The notes beneath the pieces were generated by a model. The model saw nothing but the letters and a program-made list of their open reading frames with translations, had not been told where the DNA came from and searched no databases. Made by a program: the position numbers and the translations under genes. From assembly GCA_963770245.1 (NCBI GenBank), contig CAVYOX010000010.1, forward strand, positions 496,001 through 560,000: a DNA stretch of 64,000 nt. The letters are read 5' to 3'. Below, one piece after another: positions 1-8,819 of this stretch (the stretch's first letter is position 1; each line of letters begins with the position of its first letter). Source of the stretch: PALSA-270 sp963770245 (GTDB lineage: Bacteria; Acidobacteriota; Terriglobia; Terriglobales; Acidobacteriaceae).

Positions 1-1517
1 ACCTGGTGATCAATTCCTTGCTCGAAGACGGAAGAATCACGGCGGCTCAGGCCATTGCCGCCCGCGACCAGCCCCTCAACCTCAGGCTGGCGCACGACCC
101 CAATTCGCTCGCGCCCTATTTCGTCGAGGAGATTCGCCGCTATTTGGAAAACAAGTACGGCACCGACAGCGTGCACGAGGGCGGACTGCGGGTCTATACC
201 TCGCTCGACATGGACTTGCAGCGCGCCGCCAATCAAGCGGTGCTCAACGGCCTGGCCGCCTACGAGCGCCGCCACGGCTGGAAGGGGAATCTTCCCCGCG
301 TCCTGACCAAAGATGTCACGCTCAGAAACTATCAGGACCCCGACTGGGACGATGAGCCGGAGACCAACGACTATGTCCATGCCCTGGTCATGGCGGCTTC
401 GCCGGCATCGGCGACGATCAAATTCGGCGACTACACCGCCGTACTCGCCCCGGCCGACGTGGCCTGGACGCATCGCAAGCTGCAGGATGTCTTGTGGCCC
501 GGAGATCTTGTCTACGTGAAAGTGCTCGCGCTCGGCCCCGGGGGCAAAGCGCGCGTCAGCCTGGAACAAGATTCGGGCGCGCAAGGCGCCCTCATCGCCA
601 TCGACAACGTCAGCGGAGAAATCAAAGCCATGGTCGGCGGCCGCGATTTCAACGAGTCCAAATTCAATCGGGTTACGCAGGCTCTGCGGCAGACCGGATC
701 ATCGTTCAAACCCTTCGTCTACACCGCCGCCATCGATCAGGGCGCCTCGCCCGAAGACCCCATTCTCGACGCGCCGGTCACCTTTCAGTCCGCCTCCGGC
801 CCCTACTCCCCGCACAACTACGATGATCGCTATGAAGGCATGATCACCCTGCGCCGCGCTCTGGCACAATCGCGCAATATTCCAGCGCTCAAACTGGCCG
901 ACGGCCTGGGCATGAAAGTGATCATCGACTATGCCCATCGCTTCGGAATTACATCCAACATTCCGGCCTATCTGCCGGTTGCTTTGGGTGCTGCCGAGGT
1001 CACTCCCTTCGAACAGACGGCCGCTTACAGCGTATTCCCCAACGACGGAGTGCGCATCACCCCGCGTTACATCACCAAGGTGACCGACTACGAAGGCCGC
1101 GTGCTCGAAGAAGACTATGCCGACGTCAAGGACGTGATCAGCGCCCGCACCGCCCGCATCATGGTCGCCATGCTCGAGGGCGTGGTCGAGCACGGCACCG
1201 CCATTGCCGCCCGCGGCATGCCATACCCGCTGGCGGGTAAGACCGGTACGACCAACGATTTCACCGACGCCTGGTTTGTCGGCTTCTCCCCCGCGATCAC
1301 CTGTGGCGTCTGGGTGGGCTACGACGAAAAGAAGTCCCTGGGCGATAAAGAGACTGGTTCCCGCGCTGCGCTGCCCCTGTGGATGGATTTCATGAAAGCC
1401 GCCCTCGCCGGCAAAGATCCCGGCCGGTTCCAGCCCCCGCCACTGCTGCCTCCTACTCCCATGGCCGTGAAGTTGGATACGCAAAACGAGGCACCAGGAA
1501 ACGACGAAACCCACTAG
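1..1517 (+). CDS. Class A penicillin-binding protein (PBP1A type), C-terminal part, cut by the window edge
   Basis: Bifunctional peptidoglycan synthase that polymerises glycan strands and cross-links peptides on the outer face of the inner membrane. Only the end of the linker, an OB-like domain (about residues 110-185, counting from the GTG at position 6) and the transpeptidase domain are present. The transpeptidase motifs are intact: S232-S-F-K235 with the acyl-acceptor serine, S289-R-N291, and K412-T-G-T. The glycosyltransferase (GT51) domain must lie upstream of the window because the frame is open to base 1. The C-terminus ends in a Pro-rich tail. Nothing suggests a second gene in the operon: recQ follows convergently 70 bp later. 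The PBP1A versus PBP1B/2-like choice rests on the OB domain and is less certain than the class. Confidence 0.93.
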   Translation, partial: LVINSLLEDGRITAAQAIAARDQPLNLRLAHDPNSLAPYFVEEIRRYLENKYGTDSVHEGGLRVYTSLDMDLQRAANQAVLNGLAAYERRHGWKGNLPRVLTKDVTLRNYQDPDWDDEPETNDYVHALVMAASPASATIKFGDYTAVLAPADVAWTHRKLQDVLWPGDLVYVKVLALGPGGKARVSLEQDSGAQGALIAIDNVSGEIKAMVGGRDFNESKFNRVTQALRQTGSSFKPFVYTAAIDQGASPEDPILDAPVTFQSASGPYSPHNYDDRYEGMITLRRALAQSRNIPALKLADGLGMKVIIDYAHRFGITSNIPAYLPVALGAAEVTPFEQTAAYSVFPNDGVRITPRYITKVTDYEGRVLEEDYADVKDVISARTARIMVAMLEGVVEHGTAIAARGMPYPLAGKTGTTNDFTDAWFVGFSPAITCGVWVGYDEKKSLGDKETGSRAALPLWMDFMKAALAGKDPGRFQPPPLLPPTPMAVKLDTQNEAPGNDETH

Positions 1518-1586
1518 GAAAAGCCTGGTTTCGGGCGCGAGGTCCGGGTGGTCGGCCCCAGGGGAGTGGCGGTCGCCGGGGAGTAC

Positions 1587-3503
1587 TCAGCCAAGGCTGA
1601 CTAGGCCGTGGCCTTGGCGGCGGGAGGCTTTCTCCCAGCGCACTCGAGCCACCACCAGCCGCACCTCCTGAAACGTAATCTCTGGCGGTAAGGCATCCTT
1701 CAGCGCCCGGAGCCGTTCCACCCCGTGTTGGGCGCAGGCTGCTTCGATGAGCGCTTGTCTCTCCTCCGCCACCCAACTCGACTGGAATTCGAGCTCTCCG
1801 GTTTCGACCAGACTGACCACGGCGCTGATCACCGTAGAAACCTGGCGCCCGCGAATGCCAGCGATCTCCTCGAAGCTACGCCCTTGCTGAAGCAGGCGCA
1901 GGGTCTCGGCCGCAGGACGCGAATTTTTCTCCGGCCAGGGCACTGCCCGCCCACCCTTGCCAAACCGGTCAAGGACCGCAAGAATCTGCTGTCCATACAG
2001 CGCCGCCTTGCGCTCGCCAAAGCCCGAAACCCCGAGAAGCTGAGCCAACGAGCGGGGGCGCTTCGAGCACAGCTCTTCGAGCGAAGCATCGTGCATCACG
2101 ACATACGCCGGAACATTCTGCTGTTTCGCTGCCATCCGCCGCCATTCGCGGAGATACTCGCGCAGTTCGGGATCAACCTCCAGGGCCGCGAACTTCCCGG
2201 TCCGGGCTGGGCTCGCTCCCGCACCGAGCGGCTGCGCCCGCAGCCGGCGTCGCGCGGTCCGAAGCGGGGCCGCGGACTGGCTCAACCATTGCGGGATGAA
2301 CCCGCAGACATCGCACCTTTCACACGAACTCCACTTCGGGGTCTCTCCGAAATGTAGGCAAATCTCGCGATGGCGGCAATGCGTCGTGTCCGCGAAGCGG
2401 CGGATATCGTGGTAGCGCTGCCAAGCCCGCTCCCTCTCCGCCCGATCCGTCACCTGCCCGATGAAGTGAGCCAGCAGCCCCGCATCCCGCTTCTGCCAGA
2501 GCAAAACACAATCCGCCGGCTCGCCATCCCGACCCGCGCGTCCGGCCTCCTGGTAGTACTGCTCGATCGATTTGGGAAGCGACAGATGAATGACCGCGCG
2601 CACCGCGGCTTTATTGATCCCCAGTCCGAAGGCAATCGTTCCGACCAGCACACGCACTTCGTCCGCCATCCAGCGCTCCTGGTTGTGTCTCCTGGCCGCA
2701 CTATCCATTTTGCCGTGATAGGGGATGGCGGAGATGCCCTGCTCTTCGAGAAAATCCACGGTTTGTTCCACCCGGACGATGGTAGGCGCGTACACAATGA
2801 CGTTGCTGCCGGCGTAGCTCTCTAAGGCGCGGACCAGCAAGCCCGGCTGCTTGCGCGCCTCGCATTCCCGGACCACATACCGCAGGTTGGACCGGTGAAA
2901 GCTGGCAATGTATTTGTGCGGCTCGCGCAATTGCAGCTGATGAAGAATGTCATGCCGTACCCGACGCGTCGCGCTGGCGGTAAAGGCCGCAACCGGACAC
3001 TGCGGAAAATGCGTACGCAGACAACTTAACAGCCGGTAATCCGGCCGAAATTCATGCCCCCACTCGGAGATGCAGTGGGCTTCGTCAATGGCGAAAAACG
3101 CGATGGGCACCCCGCGCAGCCAGCCCACGGTGTCCTCGCGCGCCAGCCGCTCCGGCGAGAGGTAGAGCAGCCGATAGTCGCCCTGCCGCGCTTTGCGCAT
3201 CACCGAAGACTGCTCGGCCGCTGCCATCGAGCTGTTCAGCACCGCCGCCGGTATTCCCATCTGCGCCAGTTGCGCCGCCTGGTCCTGCATCAGGGCAATC
3301 AGCGGCGAGATCACAATGGCCGTCCGCCCCAGGACCAGCGCCGGCAATTGGTAGCACAGCGATTTTCCGCCACCCGTCGGCATCACCACGCACACGTCGC
3401 GCCCCGCGAGCAGGCTGCGCACAATCTGCTCCTGTAAGGGACGAAACGAGTCGTATCCCCAGTAGCGCCCGAGCGGTGCGAGCAGGTCGGTTTCCGGGGC
3501 CAT
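1587..3503 (-). CDS. recQ: ATP-dependent DNA helicase RecQ
   Basis: 3'-5' superfamily 2 helicase for recombination and replication-fork repair. The order is helicase core, zinc-binding/RQC region, HRDC domain. Visible motifs are Walker A TGGGKS at residues 43-48, Walker B DEAH at 140-143 followed by the RecQ signature CISEWGHEFRPDY, and a four-cysteine zinc knuckle (CLHF...CERCDVC) near residues 375-395. An HRDC domain lies around 440-510, followed by a basic C-terminal helical region. The 638 residues are normal for the family. The ATG start gives the canonical RecQ N-terminus (YWGYDSFRPLQEQ) within the first 25 residues. It is transcribed alone, convergent with the PBP gene and divergent from the PASTA gene. 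Confidence 0.95.
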   Translation of the reverse strand: MAPETDLLAPLGRYWGYDSFRPLQEQIVRSLLAGRDVCVVMPTGGGKSLCYQLPALVLGRTAIVISPLIALMQDQAAQLAQMGIPAAVLNSSMAAAEQSSVMRKARQGDYRLLYLSPERLAREDTVGWLRGVPIAFFAIDEAHCISEWGHEFRPDYRLLSCLRTHFPQCPVAAFTASATRRVRHDILHQLQLREPHKYIASFHRSNLRYVVRECEARKQPGLLVRALESYAGSNVIVYAPTIVRVEQTVDFLEEQGISAIPYHGKMDSAARRHNQERWMADEVRVLVGTIAFGLGINKAAVRAVIHLSLPKSIEQYYQEAGRAGRDGEPADCVLLWQKRDAGLLAHFIGQVTDRAERERAWQRYHDIRRFADTTHCRHREICLHFGETPKWSSCERCDVCGFIPQWLSQSAAPLRTARRRLRAQPLGAGASPARTGKFAALEVDPELREYLREWRRMAAKQQNVPAYVVMHDASLEELCSKRPRSLAQLLGVSGFGERKAALYGQQILAVLDRFGKGGRAVPWPEKNSRPAAETLRLLQQGRSFEEIAGIRGRQVSTVISAVVSLVETGELEFQSSWVAEERQALIEAACAQHGVERLRALKDALPPEITFQEVRLVVARVRWEKASRRQGHGLVSLG

Positions 3504-3656
3504 GCGCCTAGTATAGGGCCCGCCTCCGGCAAAATGGCCCGCCCGCCGGGCGCCGGCTCCGGTCCGGGGACGATCAGGCGGGTGCAGGCCTGCGACCGAG
3601 GTCAGCGATCCACAGGAAACCCAGGAATCGGGACAGGTTCCGGAACCGAGGCAAAC

Positions 3657-3662
3657 TATAAT
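3657..3662 (+). promoter_or_regulatory. Perfect TATAAT -10 hexamer just upstream of the PASTA gene
   Basis: TATAAT ends 11 bases before the ATG at 3674, so transcription would begin about 5 bases before the start codon. No convincing -35 hexamer and no Shine-Dalgarno are visible, so a near-leaderless transcript is possible. This is inference from spacing only. Confidence 0.35.
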
Positions 3663-3673
3663 CTCTTGGTCTC

Positions 3674-4432
3674 ATGAAGGCCTTTTTCCGGCTGCTGCTG
3701 CTCGCGCTGGTGCTGCTGGTGGTTGCGCTGGTCTCCGCGCTCACCGCCATGCGCTTCGTGATCCATGGTCGCGAGGTCGCCGTGCCCAACCTGGTTGCGA
3801 AGACTCCTGCCGAGGCCCGCAGAATCGCCGAGGAGAGCGGCTTGGAGCTGGTGGTTGAGCGCGAATACTACAGCCCCCAGGTGGCGGAAGGAAAAATCCT
3901 CTCGCAACTGCCGCCGTTCGGAACCTTGGTGCGCCGGGGCTGGGAGATTCGCGTCGCTGCGAGCCTGGGTCCGCAACGCGTGCAAATTCCGGACGTACTC
4001 GGGGAGAGCGAACGAGCTGCCGAGATGAACATTCGGCGCCGCGGGCTCGACGTCAGCGCGGTCGCCGAGGTCCCGTCTCCAACTACACCGGCCGACCAGG
4101 TGCTGGCGCAAAGTCCGCCCCCGAACTCGAACGGCGTTTCCGCTCCTATGATCAGCCTGCTGGTGGCCGATCCGGCTCCCCCCCAGGCCTTCGTCATGCC
4201 GAACTTCATTGGTCAGCCGCTCGACACCGTAAAGTTGATTGTGCAAGGCTCCGGACTGCGTGTGGGCACAATCACCGAGGCGCAAGTCGCTTCCCCGGCC
4301 GTCCCGGCACCCTCGGGATCGGCTCCGCCCCCCGCATCCGCACCCTCTCCCACCAGTTTGATCGTGTCGCAGAATCCGGGCCCGGGAGAAAAAGTGCTGG
4401 CGGGAGCGGCCGTGAACTTCGAAGTCCGCTGA
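3674..4432 (+). CDS. Membrane-anchored PASTA-domain protein without a kinase or PBP domain
   Basis: The first ~30 residues form a single uncleaved membrane helix (a Leu/Val-rich run after MKAFFR). Three PASTA domains follow, at about residues 35-100, 103-170 and 175-252. Each has the typical 'VPNLVAKTPAEA', 'IPDVLGESERAAE' or 'MPNFIGQPLDTVK' opening. PASTA domains usually bind peptidoglycan fragments or beta-lactams and are normally fused to Ser/Thr kinases or PBP2x. Here they stand alone outside the membrane, so the protein is probably a wall sensor or scaffold partner rather than an enzyme. It is divergent from recQ and convergent with rsmB. The start is the only Met giving the membrane helix. 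Confidence 0.88.
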   Translation: MKAFFRLLLLALVLLVVALVSALTAMRFVIHGREVAVPNLVAKTPAEARRIAEESGLELVVEREYYSPQVAEGKILSQLPPFGTLVRRGWEIRVAASLGPQRVQIPDVLGESERAAEMNIRRRGLDVSAVAEVPSPTTPADQVLAQSPPPNSNGVSAPMISLLVADPAPPQAFVMPNFIGQPLDTVKLIVQGSGLRVGTITEAQVASPAVPAPSGSAPPPASAPSPTSLIVSQNPGPGEKVLAGAAVNFEVR

Positions 4433-4453
4433 GCCGTCCGCTTCGGGCGGCTC
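4431..4453 (+). terminator. Terminator-like hairpin overlapping the PASTA stop codon
   Basis: A 9-bp stem (GAGCCGTCC with GGGCGGCTC, one G-T pair) encloses a 5-base loop and starts inside the TGA stop. There is no U-run after it, so it may be a 3'-end stabiliser or a Rho-assisted site rather than a true intrinsic terminator. Confidence 0.35.
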
Positions 4454-4515
4454 TATCGACATCCTTCGATGCCAGGGGGAACCTGGCTTGGAGGCCCGCG
4501 GCAGAAGACAAGCCT

Positions 4516-5853
4516 CTAGTCTTTCTCTAAGACCGCGGCAAAGAAGCCCTCGAAGGGATGCACTCCTGGAACCGTCCTCAGCGAGAGCTGGTTCCCGAGT
4601 GAACTCACATCTTTCCACGCCAGTTCGCCTTCCCCCCGCAGGCGCTCCAACTCCGCGCGGCAATCCAGCACATGAAACGACGAGTCCGAGGCCAGAGCTT
4701 TCTCGACTACGTCGAGATTCTCTTCCCGCTCGAGCGAGCAAGTGGAGTAGACGAGCCTTCCTCGGGGGGCGACCTGGCGCATCGCCGCTTGTAAAATGCT
4801 GGCCTGCCGCGCCTGCAGATCGGCCAGATCCTCGATGCGGAGCTTCCACTTGATTTCAGGGTTGCGGGCCAGAGTGCCGGTGCCCGAGCAGGGCACGTCC
4901 ACCAAGACGCGATCGAAGCCGGCATCCACCGCCAGCTCGCGTAGGTCGGCGGTCACGATCTGAACATTCGCTTCCGGAACCAGTCGGCGCAACCGCCGCG
5001 CCCGATGGGGATGCAGTTCGACGGCCAGAATCTCCGCGCCGGGATTGCGCTCTGCCAGCACTCGCGTCTTGCCGCCGGGAGCGGCGCAGCAGTCCAGAAT
5101 CTTCCTGCCCTGACCCACCAGCAGCGCTACCAGTTGCGACGCCTCGTCCTGAATGGCGACTCGGCCCTCGCGAAACGCCCGCGTCTGGCTGAGATTGCCG
5201 GACACGACCCGGCGCGCCAGGGTCAGCAATCTCCCCGCGGCCAGGGTGACGCCCTCTCCCCTGAGTTCATCCGCGACCGCGGCCGACTGCAGCCGGACGG
5301 CGGTCTCGGGAACTTGCTGATCGTACATGCAGATTTGCCAGCAAGCATCCGCGCCGAACTCCTGCACCCAACGCTCGACCAGCCAGAGAGGATGTGCCGA
5401 ACGCTCGGATAGCTCCTCGGGGGTTCGGGCCCGAGCGATCGCAGGCCCATCCGTGGGTTTCCCCGCTTCATCCGCCAGCTTGCGCAGCACGGCGTTCACC
5501 AGAGGCACCGCCGAGCGTTTGCGGGCCCGCTTGACCAGCTCCACGCTCTCATAGACCGCGGCTCGGGCAGGCACCCGCCCGAGAAGCGCGAGCTGATAGG
5601 CGGCCAGACGCAAAGCCGTGAGAACTTCGGCATCGAGCTTCTTCAGAGGCTGCGAGGACTTCTTCGCGATTTGCTGGTCCAGCCAGGATCGCCAGCGCAG
5701 AACTCCCATCACCAGTTCGGTCGCCAGGCCGTGATCTGCCGATGAAAGCTCCTCGCAACGGGCAGAGTGCAGCAGTTCGGAGGCGTAAGCATCCTGCTGA
5801 TCGACTCGTAGCAGAATGTCGAAAGCGGCCGCGCGCGCAGGGGAGACAGGCAT
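4516..5853 (-). CDS. rsmB: 16S rRNA (cytosine-967-C5)-methyltransferase RsmB
   Basis: SAM-dependent methylation of C967 in 16S rRNA. An N-terminal NusB-like RNA-binding domain (about residues 5-130) is followed by the Rossmann methyltransferase domain. Motifs are the SAM loop DCCAAPGGKT at 254-263, the PCSGTGT motif with Cys322, and the TCS motif with catalytic Cys372. This is the two-cysteine arrangement of the RsmB/NOL1 family. The 445-residue length is normal. It is the last gene of the minus-strand run aroC-def-fmt-rsmB, 13 bp after fmt. The fmt-rsmB pairing is common in bacteria and supports both calls. Confidence 0.95.
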   Translation of the reverse strand: MPVSPARAAAFDILLRVDQQDAYASELLHSARCEELSSADHGLATELVMGVLRWRSWLDQQIAKKSSQPLKKLDAEVLTALRLAAYQLALLGRVPARAAVYESVELVKRARKRSAVPLVNAVLRKLADEAGKPTDGPAIARARTPEELSERSAHPLWLVERWVQEFGADACWQICMYDQQVPETAVRLQSAAVADELRGEGVTLAAGRLLTLARRVVSGNLSQTRAFREGRVAIQDEASQLVALLVGQGRKILDCCAAPGGKTRVLAERNPGAEILAVELHPHRARRLRRLVPEANVQIVTADLRELAVDAGFDRVLVDVPCSGTGTLARNPEIKWKLRIEDLADLQARQASILQAAMRQVAPRGRLVYSTCSLEREENLDVVEKALASDSSFHVLDCRAELERLRGEGELAWKDVSSLGNQLSLRTVPGVHPFEGFFAAVLEKD

Positions 5854-5866
5854 CGCTTGTCAGCCT

Positions 5867-6853
5867 TCAGGTGTCGGTTCTCGCCGATCCACCGCGCAGC
5901 CGCTCACCGTTCCGCGGCCGGTATCCGTGGATGAAATCGAGGGCCGCGATCCGCTTTTTCCCTTCGGGCTGCACTTCGAGCAGTTCGAGAGCTGTGTTTT
6001 CGCCGCATCCGACGATCAGGCGATACCCCTCCACCCTAAGCTCGCTCCGAGCCGCCGCGTCGGGGACTGGTTTCGCCGCCCAGACGTGCAGGTTCTTGCC
6101 CCGAAAATCGGTAAATGCACCCGGCCAGGGTTGGAACCCACGCAGCCGGTTGTAGATTTCCGTGGCCGTGAGATGAAAGTCCATCTCCCCATTTTCCTTT
6201 TTCAGGATGGGCGCGAGCGAGGCTTGCGAATGATTCTGCGGCCGGGGTGCAATTTTTCCGGCTTGCAATCGGCGCAGAGTCTCCACCAGCAGCTCGGCGC
6301 CCCTCGTCGCCAACCGCGGAGCCAGGGTTTCGGCAGTGTCATCGGGGGCAATGGGGGTGGCTTCCTGCAGCAAGATGTCGCCCGTATCGAGCCCGGCGTC
6401 AAGGCGCATCGTGGTCACCCCGGTTTCGGTTTCTCCCCGGGCAATGGCCCACTGAATGGGCGCCGCTCCGCGATATTTCGGCAGCAGCGAGGCATGCAGG
6501 TTGAGGTTGCCGAAGCGCGGCAGATCGAGCATCCACCCGGGAATCATGCGTCCGTACCCCACCACCGCGATGGCGTCCGGCTGGAGCGCGGCCAGCTGAG
6601 CGCGGAACTCTTCGTTGCTCTTGATCTTTTCTGGCTGCGCGACCGGCAAATCCAGGGCCAGCGCACGCTGTTTCACGGGAGACGCTGTCACTTCCATGCC
6701 GCGCCCCCGCGGCCGATCCGGCGGGGACACCACCAGTTGCACCGGAAACCCGGCTTCGACGAGTTTGTCGAGCGCGGGCACCGCGAAGCCTGGAGTCCCG
6801 CAGAAAACGAGATGGAGGAGAGAGGGCAAGAAGGAAGCTCGGCCATGATGCAA
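5867..6853 (-). CDS. fmt: Methionyl-tRNA formyltransferase
   Basis: Formylates initiator Met-tRNA using 10-formyl-THF. The N-terminal domain carries the opening VFCGTPGFAVPAL, the catalytic-site segment with the SLLP loop (HASLLPKYRGAAPIQWAI), and the stretch GVTTMRLDAGLDTGDIL. A C-terminal OB-like tRNA-binding domain follows. The frame from the ATG at 6853 adds about 14 residues before the conserved first strand. Initiation at the internal TTG (Leu9) would fit the family better, so the start is uncertain. It lies between def and rsmB, as expected for this translation-linked cluster. Confidence 0.95.
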   Translation of the reverse strand: MHHGRASFLPSLLHLVFCGTPGFAVPALDKLVEAGFPVQLVVSPPDRPRGRGMEVTASPVKQRALALDLPVAQPEKIKSNEEFRAQLAALQPDAIAVVGYGRMIPGWMLDLPRFGNLNLHASLLPKYRGAAPIQWAIARGETETGVTTMRLDAGLDTGDILLQEATPIAPDDTAETLAPRLATRGAELLVETLRRLQAGKIAPRPQNHSQASLAPILKKENGEMDFHLTATEIYNRLRGFQPWPGAFTDFRGKNLHVWAAKPVPDAAARSELRVEGYRLIVGCGENTALELLEVQPEGKKRIAALDFIHGYRPRNGERLRGGSARTDT

Positions 6854-6929
6854 TTTGATGGTTTCAGCCGAAACCGCAACCGGGTCGACTTACAGAATCA
6901 TAAAGATGATTCCAATCCTCTAATTACCC

Positions 6930-7439
6930 TTACCATTCTCCGGCCTTCACCAGCTTGCGAATCTTGCGCTTCATCAAGTCGCGCTTCAGCGCGCTGATGT
7001 GGCTGATGTACAGTTTCCCGTTGAGGTGATCGGTTTCATGCAGCAAGGCGCGGGCCAGCAGATCCTCGCCGGTTTTCTCGAACCACTTGCCGTTGAGATC
7101 CTGAGCCTTGACCGTGACCTGACGCGCCCGGGTCACGGGCTCGCGAAAATCGGGAATACTCAGGCAGCCTTCGTTCTGCCGGTTCTTCCCCTCGGTGTGA
7201 AGGATTTCCGGATTCACCAGCACCAGCTTGGCATCGGGATCTTCCTTGAAGGTGACATCAATCACCGCCAGGCGCTTCCCGATCCCGATCTGGGGCGCCG
7301 CCAGTCCGACTCCGCGCGCTGCATACATGGACTCAAACATATCCTCGACCAGCCTCTTCAATTCACTGTCGAAGACCGCAACCGGTTCGGCTGGTGTTTC
7401 CAGCACCGGGCTGCCAAATTTTACGATGGGATAGATCAT
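6930..7439 (-). CDS. def: Peptide deformylase
   Basis: Removes the N-formyl group from nascent proteins in the cytoplasm. All three family motifs are present: GVGLAAPQIG at 43-52, EGCLSIP with metal ligand Cys92, and HETDH with ligands His134 and His138 and catalytic Glu135. The usual third motif is QEIDH; the change to HETDH keeps every catalytic residue. The 169 residues match type 1 enzymes. It sits 14 bp after aroC and 76 bp before fmt, so it is probably co-transcribed. Confidence 0.96.
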   Translation of the reverse strand: MIYPIVKFGSPVLETPAEPVAVFDSELKRLVEDMFESMYAARGVGLAAPQIGIGKRLAVIDVTFKEDPDAKLVLVNPEILHTEGKNRQNEGCLSIPDFREPVTRARQVTVKAQDLNGKWFEKTGEDLLARALLHETDHLNGKLYISHISALKRDLMKRKIRKLVKAGEW

Positions 7440-7453
7440 CGAAAGTTCTTTAA

Positions 7454-8626
7454 CTAGTAGTTCTTCAGTTGCTGGCGGTAGCCTTCAAAATTGCGCAGAG
7501 TTTCGGTCATGGAATCGCCGCCGCATTTTTCGAGAGCGCAGCGGGCCAGGGTGAGCGCCACCATGGCCTCCGCGGCCACGCCCGCCGCCGGCACCACACA
7601 TACATCCGACCGTTCGTAGGCCGCCTTCACCGGTTGCCGCGAATCAAAGTCAACAGACTGCAGCGGCCGCCGCAAGGTGGAAATCGGCTTCAGGTAGCCG
7701 CTCACCCGGATGTCTTCCCCGTTTGAAATTCCGCCTTCGATGCCTCCCGCGTTGTTCCGGCTGCGTTGGAACCCGGTAAACCCCGCCGTCGCACCGTAAC
7801 CAATTTCGTCATGCACGGCCGAGCCGGCAGAAGCTGCCGCCGTCACTCCCGCCCCGATCTCGACCGCCTTCACCGCCTGCAACGACATTACCGCTCCCGC
7901 CAGCAGGCCATCCAGCCGCTCATCCCATTGCGCATACGTGCCCAGTCCGGGCGGGACCCCGTGCGCTACCACTTCGAAAATCCCCCCCACCGAATCCCCC
8001 GTCTGAAGAGCGCGGTCCACTTCGGCTTTCATGCGCAGTTCCGCCTCAGCATCGGCGCAGTTCAGCAGAATCTGGTCGCGTTCGGCAAGCCCGCGAATCT
8101 GCTCCCAGGGGATCTCTTTCTCGAGAGCAGCCTGCCCGACCGCCACCACATGGCTGAGCACGTCGATCCCTAAAGCGGCCAGAAACAGTTTCGCCAACGC
8201 CCCCACCGCCACCCGTGCCGCCGACTCTCGCGCCGAGGCCCGTTCGAGCACATAACGGGCCTCGCGAAAGTTGTACTTCAAGGCCCCCGCGAGGTCCGCG
8301 TGCCCGGGGCGCGGCGAAGCCACGCGCTTATGCTTGGCCGGATCGCCTTCCTCGACCGGCAGCGACTCCTGCCAATTCTTCCAGTCTTTGTTCTCGAGCA
8401 GCACGGCAATCGGCGAGCCGATCGTGTTCCCCTGCCGCACCCCCGACAGAATATGCGCCTTGTCGGTTTCGATCTTCATCCGACCGCCGCGCCCATACCC
8501 CTGCTGCCTTCGCCACAGTTCGCGGTCTACAAACCCCAGATTCACCGCTAAACCGGCCGGCAAGCCCGACAGGAAGGCTACTAAGGCCTCGCCATGAGAT
8601 TCCCCGGCTGTGAAGTAGCGCAACAT
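7454..8626 (-). CDS. aroC: Chorismate synthase
   Basis: Last step of the shikimate pathway: converts EPSP to chorismate with reduced FMN. The N-terminal signature (GESHGEALVAFLSGLPAGL) and the later segments (SPRPGHADLAGALKY; EGGISNGEDIRV; CVVPAAGVAAEAMVA) are all intact. The 390 residues are normal. It begins the minus-strand cluster aroC-def-fmt-rsmB, whose other members serve translation rather than aromatic synthesis. Co-localisation therefore looks like operon convenience rather than pathway logic. Confidence 0.96.
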   Translation of the reverse strand: MLRYFTAGESHGEALVAFLSGLPAGLAVNLGFVDRELWRRQQGYGRGGRMKIETDKAHILSGVRQGNTIGSPIAVLLENKDWKNWQESLPVEEGDPAKHKRVASPRPGHADLAGALKYNFREARYVLERASARESAARVAVGALAKLFLAALGIDVLSHVVAVGQAALEKEIPWEQIRGLAERDQILLNCADAEAELRMKAEVDRALQTGDSVGGIFEVVAHGVPPGLGTYAQWDERLDGLLAGAVMSLQAVKAVEIGAGVTAAASAGSAVHDEIGYGATAGFTGFQRSRNNAGGIEGGISNGEDIRVSGYLKPISTLRRPLQSVDFDSRQPVKAAYERSDVCVVPAAGVAAEAMVALTLARCALEKCGGDSMTETLRNFEGYRQQLKNY

Positions 8627-8819
8627 GAACCCTGGATTGTATCCGATAGCCCGGCCAAACCCCGAAAGGGGGGCCGTCGGATGAGATTTTTCCTTATTTG
8701 AGGGTGGAGCTTACGGCCAGGACTTGTTAGAATATCCTTATCATTTCCGATTGAGCGCTGGCGGCAAAACCCGCGCCGCTGGCGGTTTCTGTGGTGTCTC
8801 TGGCCTTTGAGGATAAGCT

